Shown here: positions 17,132-25,410 of the stretch, piece by piece
Layout of the letters: each line of letters starts with the position of its first letter
Numbering within the stretch: position 1 is the stretch's first letter
DNA from: Rhodoferax sp.
GTDB lineage: Bacteria > Pseudomonadota > Gammaproteobacteria > Burkholderiales > Burkholderiaceae_C
NCBI GenBank assembly: GCA_008015235.1
Contig: SSFF01000012.1
Span: forward strand, 1-64,000
Direction of reading: 5' to 3'
Length of the DNA stretch: 64,000 bases
Notes under the pieces: model-generated
Seen by the model: the letters and a program-made list of their open reading frames with translations, nothing else
The model's database searches: none
Told to the model about the DNA's origin: nothing
Made by a program: the position numbers and the translations under genes

Positions 17132-18205
17132 TCAGACTTCGATGCGGCGCGTGCTTTTCGCGTCAAACCAGTTGTTGTGGCGACCGCTCACGCTCAGGCC
17201 TACGTTGTCTCCCATGGCAATGGGCGTGCTGGGTGCCAGGCGCACGGTCATGTTGCCGACCGCAGTCTTGACCACCACGTAGAGGTCCGCGCCGGTCGGC
17301 TCGACCAGGATGACTTCACCGCGCCAGGGGGCCTCGGGGTCCAGGTGGATGTGCTCGGGGCGCTGACCCAGGATGACATCGGTGGTGGCCGGGCACGGCA
17401 GGTCCAGGCTGCCGCCTTCGAAGACAAACTTGCCTTGCGCCCCAGTGGTTTCTACACGACCCGCTATGAAATTCATAGTAGGCGAACCAATGAAGCCTGC
17501 GACATAGGTGTTGGCGGGCTTGCGGTAGATGTCGTGCGGCGTGCCGATCTGCTGCAGGATGCCGTCCTTCATCACGGCAATGCGGCTGCCCAGGGTCATG
17601 GCCTCGATCTGGTCGTGGGTCACATACACGCTGGTAATGCCCGACTGCTGGTGCAGGCGCTTGATTTCGGCACGCATTTCCACGCGCAGCTTGGCGTCCA
17701 GGTTGGAGAGCGGTTCGTCGAACAGGAACAGCTTGGGGTCACGGGCCAAGGCACGGCCCATGGCCACGCGCTGACGCTGACCACCGGAGAGCTGGCTGGG
17801 GCGGCGGTCGAGCAGGTGTTCGATCTGCAGCATGGCGGCGACTTCGGCGATGCGCTTCTTGCGCACATCCTCAGGCACCTTGCGCATTTCCAGTGCAAAG
17901 CCGATGTTGTCGGCCACGGTCATGGTGGGGTACAGGGCGTAGCTCTGGAACACCATGGCAATGTCGCGCTGAGCAGGGGCCACGCCCACCACATCGGTAC
18001 CACCGATAAGCAGCTTGCCTTCGGTGGGGTCTTCGAGGCCGGCGATGATGTTGAGCAGCGTGGACTTGCCGCAGCCTGAGGGGCCGACAAGAATAAGGAA
18101 TTCACCTGCGGGCACGTCGATGTCGATCTTCTTCAGAACCTCGACGGCCTTGTCGCCCTTGCCGTAGACCTTGCGGATGCCCGCGATTTGGAGAGAGGAA
18201 GCCAT
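17132..18205 (-). CDS. Sugar ABC transporter ATP-binding protein (UgpC/MalK family)
   Basis: The ATPase that powers the sugar importer encoded just upstream. Of 357 residues, the N-terminal domain has Walker A GPSGCGKST (41-49), Q-loop VFQSYALYP, signature LSGGQRQRVAMGRAL, Walker B LFLFDEPLSNLD and the H-loop VYVTHDQIEA. The C-terminal ~120 residues are the TOBE/OB regulatory domain, starting at GSPTMNFIAG and including LGQRPEHI. It is last in the binding protein-permease-permease-ATPase gene order, 5 bp after the second permease. It ends 25 bp from the convergent GGDEF/EAL gene. Confidence 0.95.
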   Translation of the reverse strand: MASSLQIAGIRKVYGKGDKAVEVLKKIDIDVPAGEFLILVGPSGCGKSTLLNIIAGLEDPTEGKLLIGGTDVVGVAPAQRDIAMVFQSYALYPTMTVADNIGFALEMRKVPEDVRKKRIAEVAAMLQIEHLLDRRPSQLSGGQRQRVAMGRALARDPKLFLFDEPLSNLDAKLRVEMRAEIKRLHQQSGITSVYVTHDQIEAMTLGSRIAVMKDGILQQIGTPHDIYRKPANTYVAGFIGSPTMNFIAGRVETTGAQGKFVFEGGSLDLPCPATTDVILGQRPEHIHLDPEAPWRGEVILVEPTGADLYVVVKTAVGNMTVRLAPSTPIAMGDNVGLSVSGRHNNWFDAKSTRRIEV

Positions 18206-18210
18206 GTTTC

Positions 18211-19062
18211 TTATCCTTTGACTGCACCGGCCGTGAGGCCCTTGACGAAATACTGACCCGCGAGCACGTACACCAGCATGGTGGGCAGGCCGGCGATGAT
18301 GGCGGCCGCCATGTCCACGTTGTAGGCCTTGACGCCCGTGGTGGTGTTGGCCATGTTGTTCAGACCCACGGTGATGGGCTTGCTGTCGGCGCCGCTGAAG
18401 GACACACCAAACAGGAAGTCGTTCCAGATGTTGGTGAACTGCCAGATCAGGGTGACCATCAGGATCGGGGTGGACATCGGCACCACGATGCGCCAGAAGA
18501 TCTTCCAGAAGCCTGCGCCGTCGATGCGCGCGGCGTTGACCAGTTCACGCGGGATGGCGGTGTAGTAGTTGCGGAAGAACAGCGTGGTACCGGCCATACC
18601 CGCCAGGCAGTGCACCAGGATCAAGCCGGCGATGGAACTGGACAGGCCCAGGAAGCCCAGCACCTGGCTCATGGGCAGCAGCACCACCTGGAAAGGCATG
18701 AATACGCCGAAGAGCATGAAGCCGAACAGCAGGTCGGAGCCACGGAATTTCCACATGGACAGGACATAGCCGTTGATGGCACCCCAGAATGTGGAGATCA
18801 GCACCGCAGGAACGGCCATGGCCACCGAGTTCCAGAAGTAGGGCTTGAGGCCGCGGCAGTCCACGCCCGTGCAAGCCGACGACCAAGCCAGCGACCAGGA
18901 TTCGAGGTTGATGGACGTGGGAAGGCTCAGCAGGTTGCCATTGCGGATCTGCTCGGCATCCTTGAGCGAGGTGGCGATCATCACGTACATGGGCGCCAGG
19001 AAGAAGAACGCCGCAATGATGAGTACGCTGTAGACCGCGATGCGGGGAAGGTATTTGGTCAT
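18211..19062 (-). CDS. Sugar ABC transporter permease (MalG type)
   Basis: 283 residues with six predicted transmembrane helices. The first is FLAPMYVMIATSL near 20-35. The cytoplasmic EAA loop that contacts the ATPase is ELVNAARIDGAGFWKIFWRIV near 175-195. Its closest relatives are the inner-membrane permeases of glucose/mannose importers (Pseudomonas GtsC-like). It lies 12 bp after the first permease, in the same operon. Confidence 0.93.
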   Translation of the reverse strand: MTKYLPRIAVYSVLIIAAFFFLAPMYVMIATSLKDAEQIRNGNLLSLPTSINLESWSLAWSSACTGVDCRGLKPYFWNSVAMAVPAVLISTFWGAINGYVLSMWKFRGSDLLFGFMLFGVFMPFQVVLLPMSQVLGFLGLSSSIAGLILVHCLAGMAGTTLFFRNYYTAIPRELVNAARIDGAGFWKIFWRIVVPMSTPILMVTLIWQFTNIWNDFLFGVSFSGADSKPITVGLNNMANTTTGVKAYNVDMAAAIIAGLPTMLVYVLAGQYFVKGLTAGAVKG

Positions 19063-19074
19063 GGTCTGAATCCT

Positions 19075-19953
19075 TCAGCGATCGGTTGGTTTCGCACGCA
19101 ACTCGCTGTACAGGTAGGGCACCACCAGGGCCGCTACAAAGCACAGCATCATGGTGGCGCTGGCGGCTCCCAGGCCGATCTGGCCACGGGTAAAGCTCAT
19201 GGCGAACATGAAGGTCGCGGGCACGTCGGTGGAGAAGCCGGGGCCACCGGCGGTCAGCGCCATCACCAGGTCGAAGCTCTTGATGGACAGGTGCGAGAGC
19301 ACCAGGATGGTGGAAAACACCACCGGGCGCAGGATCGGAAGGATGATGCGCCAGTAGATGCGCGGCAACGAAGCGCCGTCGATCTGCGCCGCCTTGATGA
19401 TGCTGTCGTCGATGCCGCGCAGCCCGGCCAGGAACAGGGCCATGGCAAAACCCGCCGACTGCCAGACACCGGCAATCACTACGCAGTAGATGGCAGTATC
19501 ACTCTGCACCAACCAGTCGAAGCTGAACGAGGCCCAGCCCAGGTCGTGCATGAGTTTTTCCAGCCCGAGGCTGGGGTTGAGAATCCATTTCCAGGCCGTG
19601 CCGGTCACGATGAACGACAGCGCCATGGGATAGAGGTAGACCGTGCGCAGAAAGCCTTCGGCGCGCACCTTCTGGTCCAGGAAGATGGCCAGCACCATGC
19701 CCAACAGCATGGAGCCGCCCACGTAGAGCACGCTGAAAATCCCCAGGTTCTTGAGCGCCACGTACCACCGGTCCATTTCCCACAGGCGGGCGTACTGCTC
19801 CAGACCAACGAATTCGTCGTAGTTGGGCAGCATGCGCGAACCGGTGACGGAAAGAACACCGTTCCAGATCATGAAGCCGTAGATGAAGGCAAACCCGAGC
19901 ACGAAGCCCGGCGCGATCACCAGTTTGGGCAACAGGTTTTCAAGATTTTTCAT
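19075..19953 (-). CDS. Sugar ABC transporter permease (MalF type)
   Basis: 292 residues with about six transmembrane helices: VIAPGFVLGFAFIYGFMIW near 12-30, LGMVLAIFLDQ, a long third region, and a last helix ending FVAALVVPYLYSEL. The EAA loop reads IIKAAQIDGASLPRIYWRII near 205-225. It pairs with the MalG-type permease to form the channel (GtsB-like). The start is ATG 19953 with a GGGGAGAAACC leader. A strong hairpin lies between this gene and the binding-protein gene. Confidence 0.93.
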   Translation of the reverse strand: MKNLENLLPKLVIAPGFVLGFAFIYGFMIWNGVLSVTGSRMLPNYDEFVGLEQYARLWEMDRWYVALKNLGIFSVLYVGGSMLLGMVLAIFLDQKVRAEGFLRTVYLYPMALSFIVTGTAWKWILNPSLGLEKLMHDLGWASFSFDWLVQSDTAIYCVVIAGVWQSAGFAMALFLAGLRGIDDSIIKAAQIDGASLPRIYWRIILPILRPVVFSTILVLSHLSIKSFDLVMALTAGGPGFSTDVPATFMFAMSFTRGQIGLGAASATMMLCFVAALVVPYLYSELRAKPTDR

Positions 19954-19971
19954 GGGGAGAAACCTTAAAAA

Positions 19972-19998
19972 TAACCCCGCCCCAAAGGGGCAGGGTTA
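19972..19998. promoter_or_regulatory. Intercistronic stem-loop after the binding-protein gene
   Basis: A 12-bp stem with one mismatch and a 3-nt loop: TAACCCCGCCCC-AAA-GGGGCAGGGTTA. There is no U-run on the minus strand, so it is unlikely to be a strong terminator. In sugar ABC operons such hairpins protect the 3' end of the abundant binding-protein mRNA and lower permease expression, as in malE-malF. Confidence 0.7.
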
Positions 19999-20028
19999 CC
20001 AGGTTGAAGCGAGGGAGAGAGGCCTGAC

Positions 20029-21267
20029 TTACTTGGTCGCAGCAGCCTTGGCGATGTTCTTCACACCGTCGGCCACCGAGATCTTGTCGTCGTTCCAGAA
20101 CTGGCTCACAGCGTCCTTGATGGCGCCTTCGGCAGCCGGCTTGATCGCCATGCCGTGGGCCACGGAGGGCTGCAGGCCACCGCTCTTGGCGGTGTCCACG
20201 AAGTCCTTGGTGGAGAGCTTGGCGCAGTCGTCAAACTTGTCCATCTTCATGTTCAGACGAACCGGGATGGAGCCCTTGTTCAGGTTGAACACTTCCTGGA
20301 ACTCGGTACCCATGATGCTGGCGGCCAGATCGGCCTGGGCCTTCTGGGCATTGGCATCCTTCAGCTTGAACATGGCAAAGGAGTCGACGTTGAAGGTATA
20401 GGCATTGGCAGTGCCAGGTGCTGCAGCGCAGATGTAGTCCTTGCCAGCGGCAGCGAATTCGCCCTTGGCCCAGTCACCCATGAACTGGAAGGCGGCGTCG
20501 CCCTTGATGACCATGGCGGTGGCCAGGTTCCAGTCGCGGCCAGGAGAGGCGGCGTCGGTATAGCCCTTGATCTTGCGGAAGGTTTCCAGCGACTTGGTCA
20601 TGGTGGCGCTGGTCAGTGCCTTCTGGTCCAGTTTCACCAGTGCGTCGTTGTAGAACTTGGCACCCCCCACACCCAGCACCACGCTCTCGAAGGTGGTGAA
20701 ATCTTGCCAGTTCTGGCCACCGTGAGCGACGGCGATCTTGCCAGCCTTCTTCACGGCGTCGGCAGCCTTGAAGAACTCGTCCCAGGTCTTGGGAGTGGAC
20801 TTGACGCCAGCGGCATCCAGCACGGCCTTGTTGGCCCACATCCAGTTCACGCGGTGCACGTTGACCGGTGCGGCAACGTAGTTGCCTTTGTATTTCATGA
20901 CGTCGGCCACGACCTTGGGCAGCAGCTCGTCCCACTTCTCGGCCTTGGCGGTGGCATCCAGGTTGGCCAGCACGCCTTCAGAAGCCCATTCCTGGATCGC
21001 AGGGCCCTTGATCTGGGCAGCAGCCGGGGGGTTGCCCGCAACCACGCGGCTCTTGAGCACGGTCATGGCGTTGTCACCACCACCACCGGCCACGGCAAAG
21101 TCCTTCCAGGTGTGGCCCTTGCCCTGCATGATTTTCTTGAGCTCGGCGACCGACTTGGCCTCACCACCCGAGGTCCACCAGTGCAACACTTCCACTTCAC
21201 CGGCGACAGCGGCCGAACCAGCAAGGACCAGCGCCACTGCGGTGGCAAGTTTCGAAAGCTTCAACAT
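20029..21267 (-). CDS. Sugar ABC transporter substrate-binding protein (GtsA-like)
   Basis: 412 residues. The signal peptide (1-22) ends AAVA before GEVEVLHWW. The opening LHWWTSGGEAKS, the GNPPAAAQIKGPAIQEWA segment, VNVHRVNWMWANKAVLD and GDWAKGEF are typical of cluster-1 carbohydrate binding proteins, closest to periplasmic glucose/mannose binding proteins such as Pseudomonas GtsA. It is the first gene of the transporter operon, with a good GGAG 6 bp upstream of the start. A palindrome is centred about 84 bp upstream of the start. The substrate, glucose or mannose, is inferred from family resemblance plus the adjacent ROK kinase and cupin. Confidence 0.93.
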   Translation of the reverse strand: MLKLSKLATAVALVLAGSAAVAGEVEVLHWWTSGGEAKSVAELKKIMQGKGHTWKDFAVAGGGGDNAMTVLKSRVVAGNPPAAAQIKGPAIQEWASEGVLANLDATAKAEKWDELLPKVVADVMKYKGNYVAAPVNVHRVNWMWANKAVLDAAGVKSTPKTWDEFFKAADAVKKAGKIAVAHGGQNWQDFTTFESVVLGVGGAKFYNDALVKLDQKALTSATMTKSLETFRKIKGYTDAASPGRDWNLATAMVIKGDAAFQFMGDWAKGEFAAAGKDYICAAAPGTANAYTFNVDSFAMFKLKDANAQKAQADLAASIMGTEFQEVFNLNKGSIPVRLNMKMDKFDDCAKLSTKDFVDTAKSGGLQPSVAHGMAIKPAAEGAIKDAVSQFWNDDKISVADGVKNIAKAAATK

Positions 21268-21337
21268 TGCATCTCCAAAAAGTTATTCCGCTTGCGCGGT
21301 AGAGGTTGAATTCAGGGCCGCACCATGCCGCCATGAA

Positions 21338-21364
21338 TTCATTAATTTTTCATTAATTAATGAA
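21338..21364. promoter_or_regulatory. Palindromic operator candidate upstream of the sugar transporter operon
   Basis: A perfect 10-bp inverted repeat, TTCATTAATT-tttcatt-AATTAATGAA, lies 71-97 bp upstream of the binding-protein start. It is much more AT-rich than its surroundings. A related but shorter dyad (ACGAATT-ttcat-AATTCGT) precedes the cupin-ROK genes. Both share an AATTTTTCATTAATT-like centre. A common repressor for the sugar genes is the simplest reading. No regulator gene is in the locus. Confidence 0.55.
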
Positions 21365-21417
21365 ATGTGAATACTAGGACAAACCCTAGCGACTTCTACC
21401 GGGAAGAGAAAAAAGAT

Positions 21418-22401
21418 TCAGGCGACCAAGGCCAGCGCGGCAAAGTCACCCACGCGCTCACCGAGTCCGGCAGGGACCAATTCCACGTGGTCGGTCAGGG
21501 CGGGCAGCTTGCCGCGCAGGAAGGCCTGCAGACGCGGCAGCAGGTAGTCCTGCTGGTGCCAGAACACGCTGCCACCGATGCTGATGCGCTGCAGATCGAG
21601 CGTGGCAATCATGTTGAACAGGGTCCGCCCCATGACCCTGCACAGGTCATCAATAATGGCTTGCGCCCGCATATCTCCTGCACGAGCCGCTATAAAAAGA
21701 GAAGCAGAATCGGCGAACCCCTGGGCCGCGAAGCGGCGTGGGATGGCATTGCCGGCCACCAGCGCCTCGACATCGCCGGTCAGGCCGCAGCCGCACAGGG
21801 CGTCGTCGTTGTCGCTGACAAAGGTGTGCCCGGCGTGCCCGGCATTGCCGTTCTTGCCGCGCAGCACGCGCCCGTCCACGCACAGGCCCATGCCGATGCC
21901 CGTACTCCAGGTCACGTAAGCGCAGTGGTCCAGCCCCTGCAAGGCACCCCAGCGGCGCTCGGCCTCGAGGGCCCCCACTCCATCGTTTTCCACACGTACG
22001 CCGGGGAACACCGTGCGTAGCGGCGCTTCCAGCAGGGCGGTGTGCCAGTCATTGGGCAGGCCGCGGGCCTTGCCCGCCATGCCACCGCAGATATTGGGGG
22101 CTGCCAGTTCGACAAGTCCATCGCGCAGTACAAAGGGGCCGCACGAGGACACGCCGACGGCGCCAATCCGATTCACGTCCACGCCAGCGGCTGCACAGCT
22201 CTCCCCCACCAGGCGGATGATCTGGCGCGCCAGCGCATCGTTGTCACCGACCTTGGCCGTGGGTTCGGCCACCTTGCCGCGCACCCCAGCGCTGTCGGCC
22301 ACGCTCACGGCCACCTTGGTGCCGCCAATGTCCACGCAGGCCACCGGTGCGGCGCCTGCGGGCAGGCAGAAGCTGGAAATATCGGCAGGAATCGGGTTCA
22401 T
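21418..22401 (-). CDS. ROK-family sugar kinase
   Basis: 327 residues of the ROK (repressor/ORF/kinase) family without an N-terminal DNA-binding domain, so a kinase rather than a repressor. The ATP-binding motif is VDIGGTKVAVSV (23-34), the catalytic Asp is likely D140 in VENDGVGALEAE, and ROK signature 1 is TWSTGIGMGLCVDGRVLRGKNG-like around 164-185. The zinc motif is unusual: instead of CxCGxxGCxE it reads CGCGLTGDVE, with Asp in place of the third Cys. Residues ~236-252 come from a dispersed repeat. It lies between the cupin gene and the transporter. Phosphorylation of glucose, mannose or fructose is inferred. Confidence 0.88.
   Translation of the reverse strand: MNPIPADISSFCLPAGAAPVACVDIGGTKVAVSVADSAGVRGKVAEPTAKVGDNDALARQIIRLVGESCAAAGVDVNRIGAVGVSSCGPFVLRDGLVELAAPNICGGMAGKARGLPNDWHTALLEAPLRTVFPGVRVENDGVGALEAERRWGALQGLDHCAYVTWSTGIGMGLCVDGRVLRGKNGNAGHAGHTFVSDNDDALCGCGLTGDVEALVAGNAIPRRFAAQGFADSASLFIAARAGDMRAQAIIDDLCRVMGRTLFNMIATLDLQRISIGGSVFWHQQDYLLPRLQAFLRGKLPALTDHVELVPAGLGERVGDFAALALVA
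21648..21702 (-). repeat. Dispersed palindromic repeat, copy inside the ROK kinase gene
   Basis: On the minus strand: TTTTTATAGCGGCTCGTGCA, then GATATGCGGGCGCAAGCCAT, then TATTGAT. It is translated in the same frame as the glmU and cca copies, giving AARAGDMRAQAIIDDL. Confidence 0.7.
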
Positions 22402-22443
22402 GGTGCGTGTCTCTTTATGTTTATGGTTGGTGTGAATCGGCGA

Positions 22444-22812
22444 TTACTCGCGACCGTAGTCATCCTGCAGACGCACGATGTCGTCTTCACCCAGGTAGTC
22501 GCCGAACTGTACTTCCACAATCTCCACCAGCGCATCCGTGGGGTTGGCCAGGCGGTGCACCTGTCCGACGGCGATATCGCAGCTTTGGCCCGTGACCAAC
22601 TCCAGTGTCTGCTCCCCGAGCGTCACCTGGGCCGTGCCTTGCACCACCACCCAGTGCTCGGCCCGGCGGTGGTGCTTCTGCAGACTGATCTGCTGACCCG
22701 GCAACACGCCAATGCGTTTGATCTTGTTGCCCGGCACCTCGGAAACAGTCTCGTACCAGCCCCAGGGGCGAAGGGTGCGTTCAATGGTCTCGGTGCGGCG
22801 CAGGGTCTCCAT
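22444..22812 (-). CDS. Single-domain cupin, phosphomannose isomerase type II-like
   Basis: A 122-residue cupin matching the C-terminal isomerase domain of type II phosphomannose isomerase / GDP-mannose pyrophosphorylase: RPWGWYETVSEVPGNKIKRIGVLPGQQISLQKHHRRAEHW (about residues 15-54) carries the metal-binding HH...E, and VPxGxxHRxxNP-like VGQVHRLANP supplies the final His. The GDP-mannose pyrophosphorylase half is absent, so interconversion of mannose-6-phosphate and fructose-6-phosphate is the likely activity. ATG 22812 has GGAGA 5 bp upstream; a GTG four codons earlier is the alternative. It lies 42 bp before the ROK kinase. Confidence 0.85.
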   Translation of the reverse strand: METLRRTETIERTLRPWGWYETVSEVPGNKIKRIGVLPGQQISLQKHHRRAEHWVVVQGTAQVTLGEQTLELVTGQSCDIAVGQVHRLANPTDALVEIVEVQFGDYLGEDDIVRLQDDYGRE

Positions 22813-22822
22813 GGCAGTCTCC

Positions 22823-22841
22823 ACGAATTTTCATAATTCGT
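22823..22841. promoter_or_regulatory. Dyad upstream of the cupin-ROK genes
   Basis: A perfect inverted repeat ACGAATT-ttcat-AATTCGT immediately upstream of the cupin start, overlapping its GTG alternative start. It is similar at its centre to the palindrome before the transporter operon. Confidence 0.45.
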
Positions 22842-22904
22842 TAATACTACCGCGCCGCCGCGATGGTGGTTACAGGGTTGTTACGGCTCTGCAAGGGTCT
22901 TATT

Positions 22905-22999
22905 CCGTGTCCAGGCCATTCGTGCCTAGGCGCGAAGCCGCAGACTGTACAGACGTACGGCAAGGCGAAGCAACAACGACACGGATGGCTTGGGCACGG
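22905..22999. repeat. 95-bp imperfect palindromic element
   Basis: The 20-bp ends are inverted repeats with 17 of 20 matching: CCGTGTCCAGGCCATTCGTG at 22905 and the reverse complement of CACGGATGGCTTGGGCACGG at 22980. The interior has GACTGTACAGACGTACGGCA and GGCGAAGCAACAACG. It ends two bases before the stop codon of the methyltransferase gene. It could fold into a long hairpin and separate the two minus-strand units. Confidence 0.65.
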
Positions 23000-23001
23000 A
23001 A

Positions 23002-24171
23002 TTACAACCGGTGGGTACGGTCGCCGTGTGCAAAGCCCATGGCCTGCCACCAGTCCCCGGCGGTGAAGCCGATCACCTTGAACAGCTCACCCATTTCGTG
23101 CTCCATGAGCAGCTTCTGCGCGGCCACGCGCACCGGCAGCTCGGCGCCCTGCATGTCCTGCACCAGGCCGCAATTCATCAGGAAAGAGGCCTGTGAGGCA
23201 TAGCCAAGCACCTCCAGCCCCGCGTTCTGTGCTGCCACGGCCATGCCGGTGAAGTTGACGTGGGCGGTGATGTCCTTGAGGCCCACGGCGTCCAGCGGGT
23301 CCGGGTCGGCCCGGTGGGCACGGTGGCACATGACGGTGCCCATGTGGCGCTGCGGGTGGTAGTACTCACTCTCCGGATAGCCGTAGTCCAGCAATAAGAT
23401 GGCGCCGGCCTGCAGCTTCTGCCCCAGCGTGCGCACAAAGGCTTCGCCCTGGGGGTGGATTTCGGTCAGGTAGTCGTGATCGCCCTCCACCTCCAGCGGC
23501 GGACGCAGGTCGGTGGGCCGGTCTTCCCAGGCCAATGCCCCATCTCGCCAGACCACGCCACGCTCAAACCACACACCGCCCGTGCGTTGCAGCAGTTGCA
23601 CCGGCATGGCGTCGAGCACCTCGTTGCCTACCACCACACCACGCAGCGTGTCGGGCAGGCGTTCGACCCACTCCACCAACGGTGCATGCGGCGCCAGCAG
23701 CGCCTGCTGACGGCTTTTCAGGTCGCCCGACAGGTCGACGATGCAGTAACGACGCAGGGCCACCCCCATGTCCTTCAGGGCCTCAATGATCTGCAGGGCC
23801 AGGGCGCCGGTACCGGCCCCAAACTCCCACACCTCGTCGGTACCGCTGTGCTGCAGGGCCTGCGCCACCTGGCGCGCCAGCGCCTTGCCAAACAGCGGCG
23901 ACAGCTCGGGCGCCGTCACAAAGTCGCTGCCGGCAGCCTGGGCCAGGCCCTCCAACGTGGTCATGCCTTGCGGCATCTGCCCCAGCTTGGTCGTGCCATT
24001 GCAGTAGTAGCCCAGGCCCGGCGCGTAGAGGGCCTCGGCCATGAAGTCGTCAAAGCCCAGCCAGCCGCCGGAGGCTGCAATCCGGTCGCCGATGCGGACC
24101 ACCAGCGCCTGGTGCACGCCCTGCTCGGACATGGAAATGGGGGGGGTCGTTAAAATCGCTGGCTTCGTCAT
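23002..24171 (-). CDS. Class I SAM-dependent methyltransferase, MidA/NDUFAF7 family
   Basis: 389 residues of the COG1565 family. The mitochondrial member (NDUFAF7) methylates an arginine of complex I subunit NDUFS2; the bacterial substrate is not established. Visible family features: IGGWLGFDDFMAEALYAPGLGYYCNG-like N-terminus, DFVTAPELSPLFGKALARQ, the SAM motif EFGAGTGALALQI, a VVGNEVLDAMPVQLL motif and the GAILLLDYGYPESEYYHPQR segment. ATG 24171 is used; the frame is open 25 codons upstream into the divergent gene's leader. The start codons of this gene and the divergent SDR are 19 bp apart. Confidence 0.9.
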   Translation of the reverse strand: MTKPAILTTPPISMSEQGVHQALVVRIGDRIAASGGWLGFDDFMAEALYAPGLGYYCNGTTKLGQMPQGMTTLEGLAQAAGSDFVTAPELSPLFGKALARQVAQALQHSGTDEVWEFGAGTGALALQIIEALKDMGVALRRYCIVDLSGDLKSRQQALLAPHAPLVEWVERLPDTLRGVVVGNEVLDAMPVQLLQRTGGVWFERGVVWRDGALAWEDRPTDLRPPLEVEGDHDYLTEIHPQGEAFVRTLGQKLQAGAILLLDYGYPESEYYHPQRHMGTVMCHRAHRADPDPLDAVGLKDITAHVNFTGMAVAAQNAGLEVLGYASQASFLMNCGLVQDMQGAELPVRVAAQKLLMEHEMGELFKVIGFTAGDWWQAMGFAHGDRTHRL

Positions 24172-24190
24172 GGCCCAGGATTGTCCCCGA

Positions 24191-25009
24191 ATGTCTCCCC
24201 ACACTCCCTCGCTCCCCCACCCGCACGGCCGTTCCGTGCTGGTCACGGGCGGCAGCGTGCGCCTGGGGGCCCAGATCTGCCGCGCCTTTGCCCAGGCCGG
24301 CTGGGACGTCTGGTGCCACTACCACCGCTCGGCCGAGGCCGCCCAGGCGCTGTGCACGGAACTGTCGTCGACCTGGGGGGTGCAGGCCCGTACCGTGGCG
24401 GGCGACCTGGCCCGTGCCGAAGACCGCCAAGACCTGATGGCGCACATCGTGCACACCAGCGGCGCGCTGGGCTGCCTGGTCAACAACGCCTCCAGCTTCG
24501 ACCCCGACAGCGCCGAAGGCCTGGACAGCGCCGCCATGCAACAGCAGCTCGCCGTCAACCTGGTCGCCCCCATGGAGCTGTCGGCGCTCATGGCGCGCAG
24601 CCTGGTCACGCCCCAGCGCCGCGGCGCCCACAGCGTGATCCACATCCTCGACCAGAAGGTGTTCAACCTGAACCCCGACTACTTCTCCTACACCCTGTCC
24701 AAACTGGCGCTGGAGCGTGCGGTGGCCCTGCAGGCCCAGGCGCTGGCCGCCAAGCTGCGCGTGTGCGGCGTGGCGCCGGGCCTGATGTTCCTCAGCGGCC
24801 CGCAGACCGAGGAAAACTTCGCGCTGGCGGGTCGCATGAACCTGATGCAGCGCCCAACCGACCCTGGCGAGGTAGCCCGCAGCTGCGTCTTTCTGGCAGA
24901 AAACGAGGCCATCACCGGCGTCACGCTGGCGGTCGACAATGGCCAGCACCTGATTCCCCTGCCCAACGACGTAATGGTGGTCGTTGACCAAGTCCTCCAA
25001 GCCCCATGA
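24191..25009 (+). CDS. SDR-family oxidoreductase, probable dihydromonapterin/pteridine reductase (FolM-like)
   Basis: 272 residues. The Rossmann motif is TGGSVRLG (19-26), followed by the HYHRSAEAA pattern in which His/Arg after the second strand suit NADPH. NNAS is present, and the catalytic pair is in YTLSK. The pteridine-reductase-like look and the 4-bp ATGA overlap with folB both point to pterin reduction (dihydromonapterin or dihydrofolate to the tetrahydro form). The call rests on context more than on a diagnostic residue; a generic SDR is the alternative. Confidence 0.82.
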   Translation: MSPHTPSLPHPHGRSVLVTGGSVRLGAQICRAFAQAGWDVWCHYHRSAEAAQALCTELSSTWGVQARTVAGDLARAEDRQDLMAHIVHTSGALGCLVNNASSFDPDSAEGLDSAAMQQQLAVNLVAPMELSALMARSLVTPQRRGAHSVIHILDQKVFNLNPDYFSYTLSKLALERAVALQAQALAAKLRVCGVAPGLMFLSGPQTEENFALAGRMNLMQRPTDPGEVARSCVFLAENEAITGVTLAVDNGQHLIPLPNDVMVVVDQVLQAP

Positions 25010-25410
25010 CCCACGACCGTTCACTGGACGCCCTGGCCCAGCAATGCCGGCGCATCTTCCTGCGCGACTTTGAAGTGCTGGTGCGCATCGGCGCCCACGA
25101 TTTCGAGAAACAGCAGCCCCAGCGTGTACTGTTCAACGTGGACCTGTTTGTGGCCTACGCCGACTCGACCCCGCGCTCGGACACCCTGGCCGAAGTACTG
25201 GATTACGACTTTGTCCGCGAGCTCATACGTAAGCGCGTGCAGCAGGGCCACACCGAACTGCAGGAGACCCTGTGCGACGAGCTGGCAGCCCAGCTGCTGG
25301 CCCACCCTCAGGTGCAGGCGGTGCGCCTGTCCACCTGCAAACCCGATGTCTACCCGGACTGTGCCGGGGTAGGTGTGGAAGTGTTCCACACCAAGAAAGC
25401 TGCACCATGA
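25006..25410 (+). CDS. folB: Dihydroneopterin aldolase (FolB), first copy
   Basis: FolB splits dihydroneopterin to 6-hydroxymethyldihydropterin in folate synthesis. It has 134 residues in a T-fold: FEVLVRIGAHDFEKQQPQRVLFNVDLFV near the start, YDFVRELIRK with the tyrosine, and a lysine in LSTCKPDVYPDCAGVGVEV matching the active-site Lys region. It overlaps the SDR by ATGA and the next folB-like gene by ATGA, so the three are translationally coupled. A short N-terminal extension (~15 residues) precedes the usual beginning. Confidence 0.9.
   Translation: MTHDRSLDALAQQCRRIFLRDFEVLVRIGAHDFEKQQPQRVLFNVDLFVAYADSTPRSDTLAEVLDYDFVRELIRKRVQQGHTELQETLCDELAAQLLAHPQVQAVRLSTCKPDVYPDCAGVGVEVFHTKKAAP

Noticed and set aside
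17461..17500. GCTATGAAATTCATAG-type palindrome in the ABC ATPase gene, resembling the dispersed repeat
   Set aside because: It encodes the normal SPTMNFIAGR segment of UgpC/MalK proteins, and the CGC..GCGGG block is missing.
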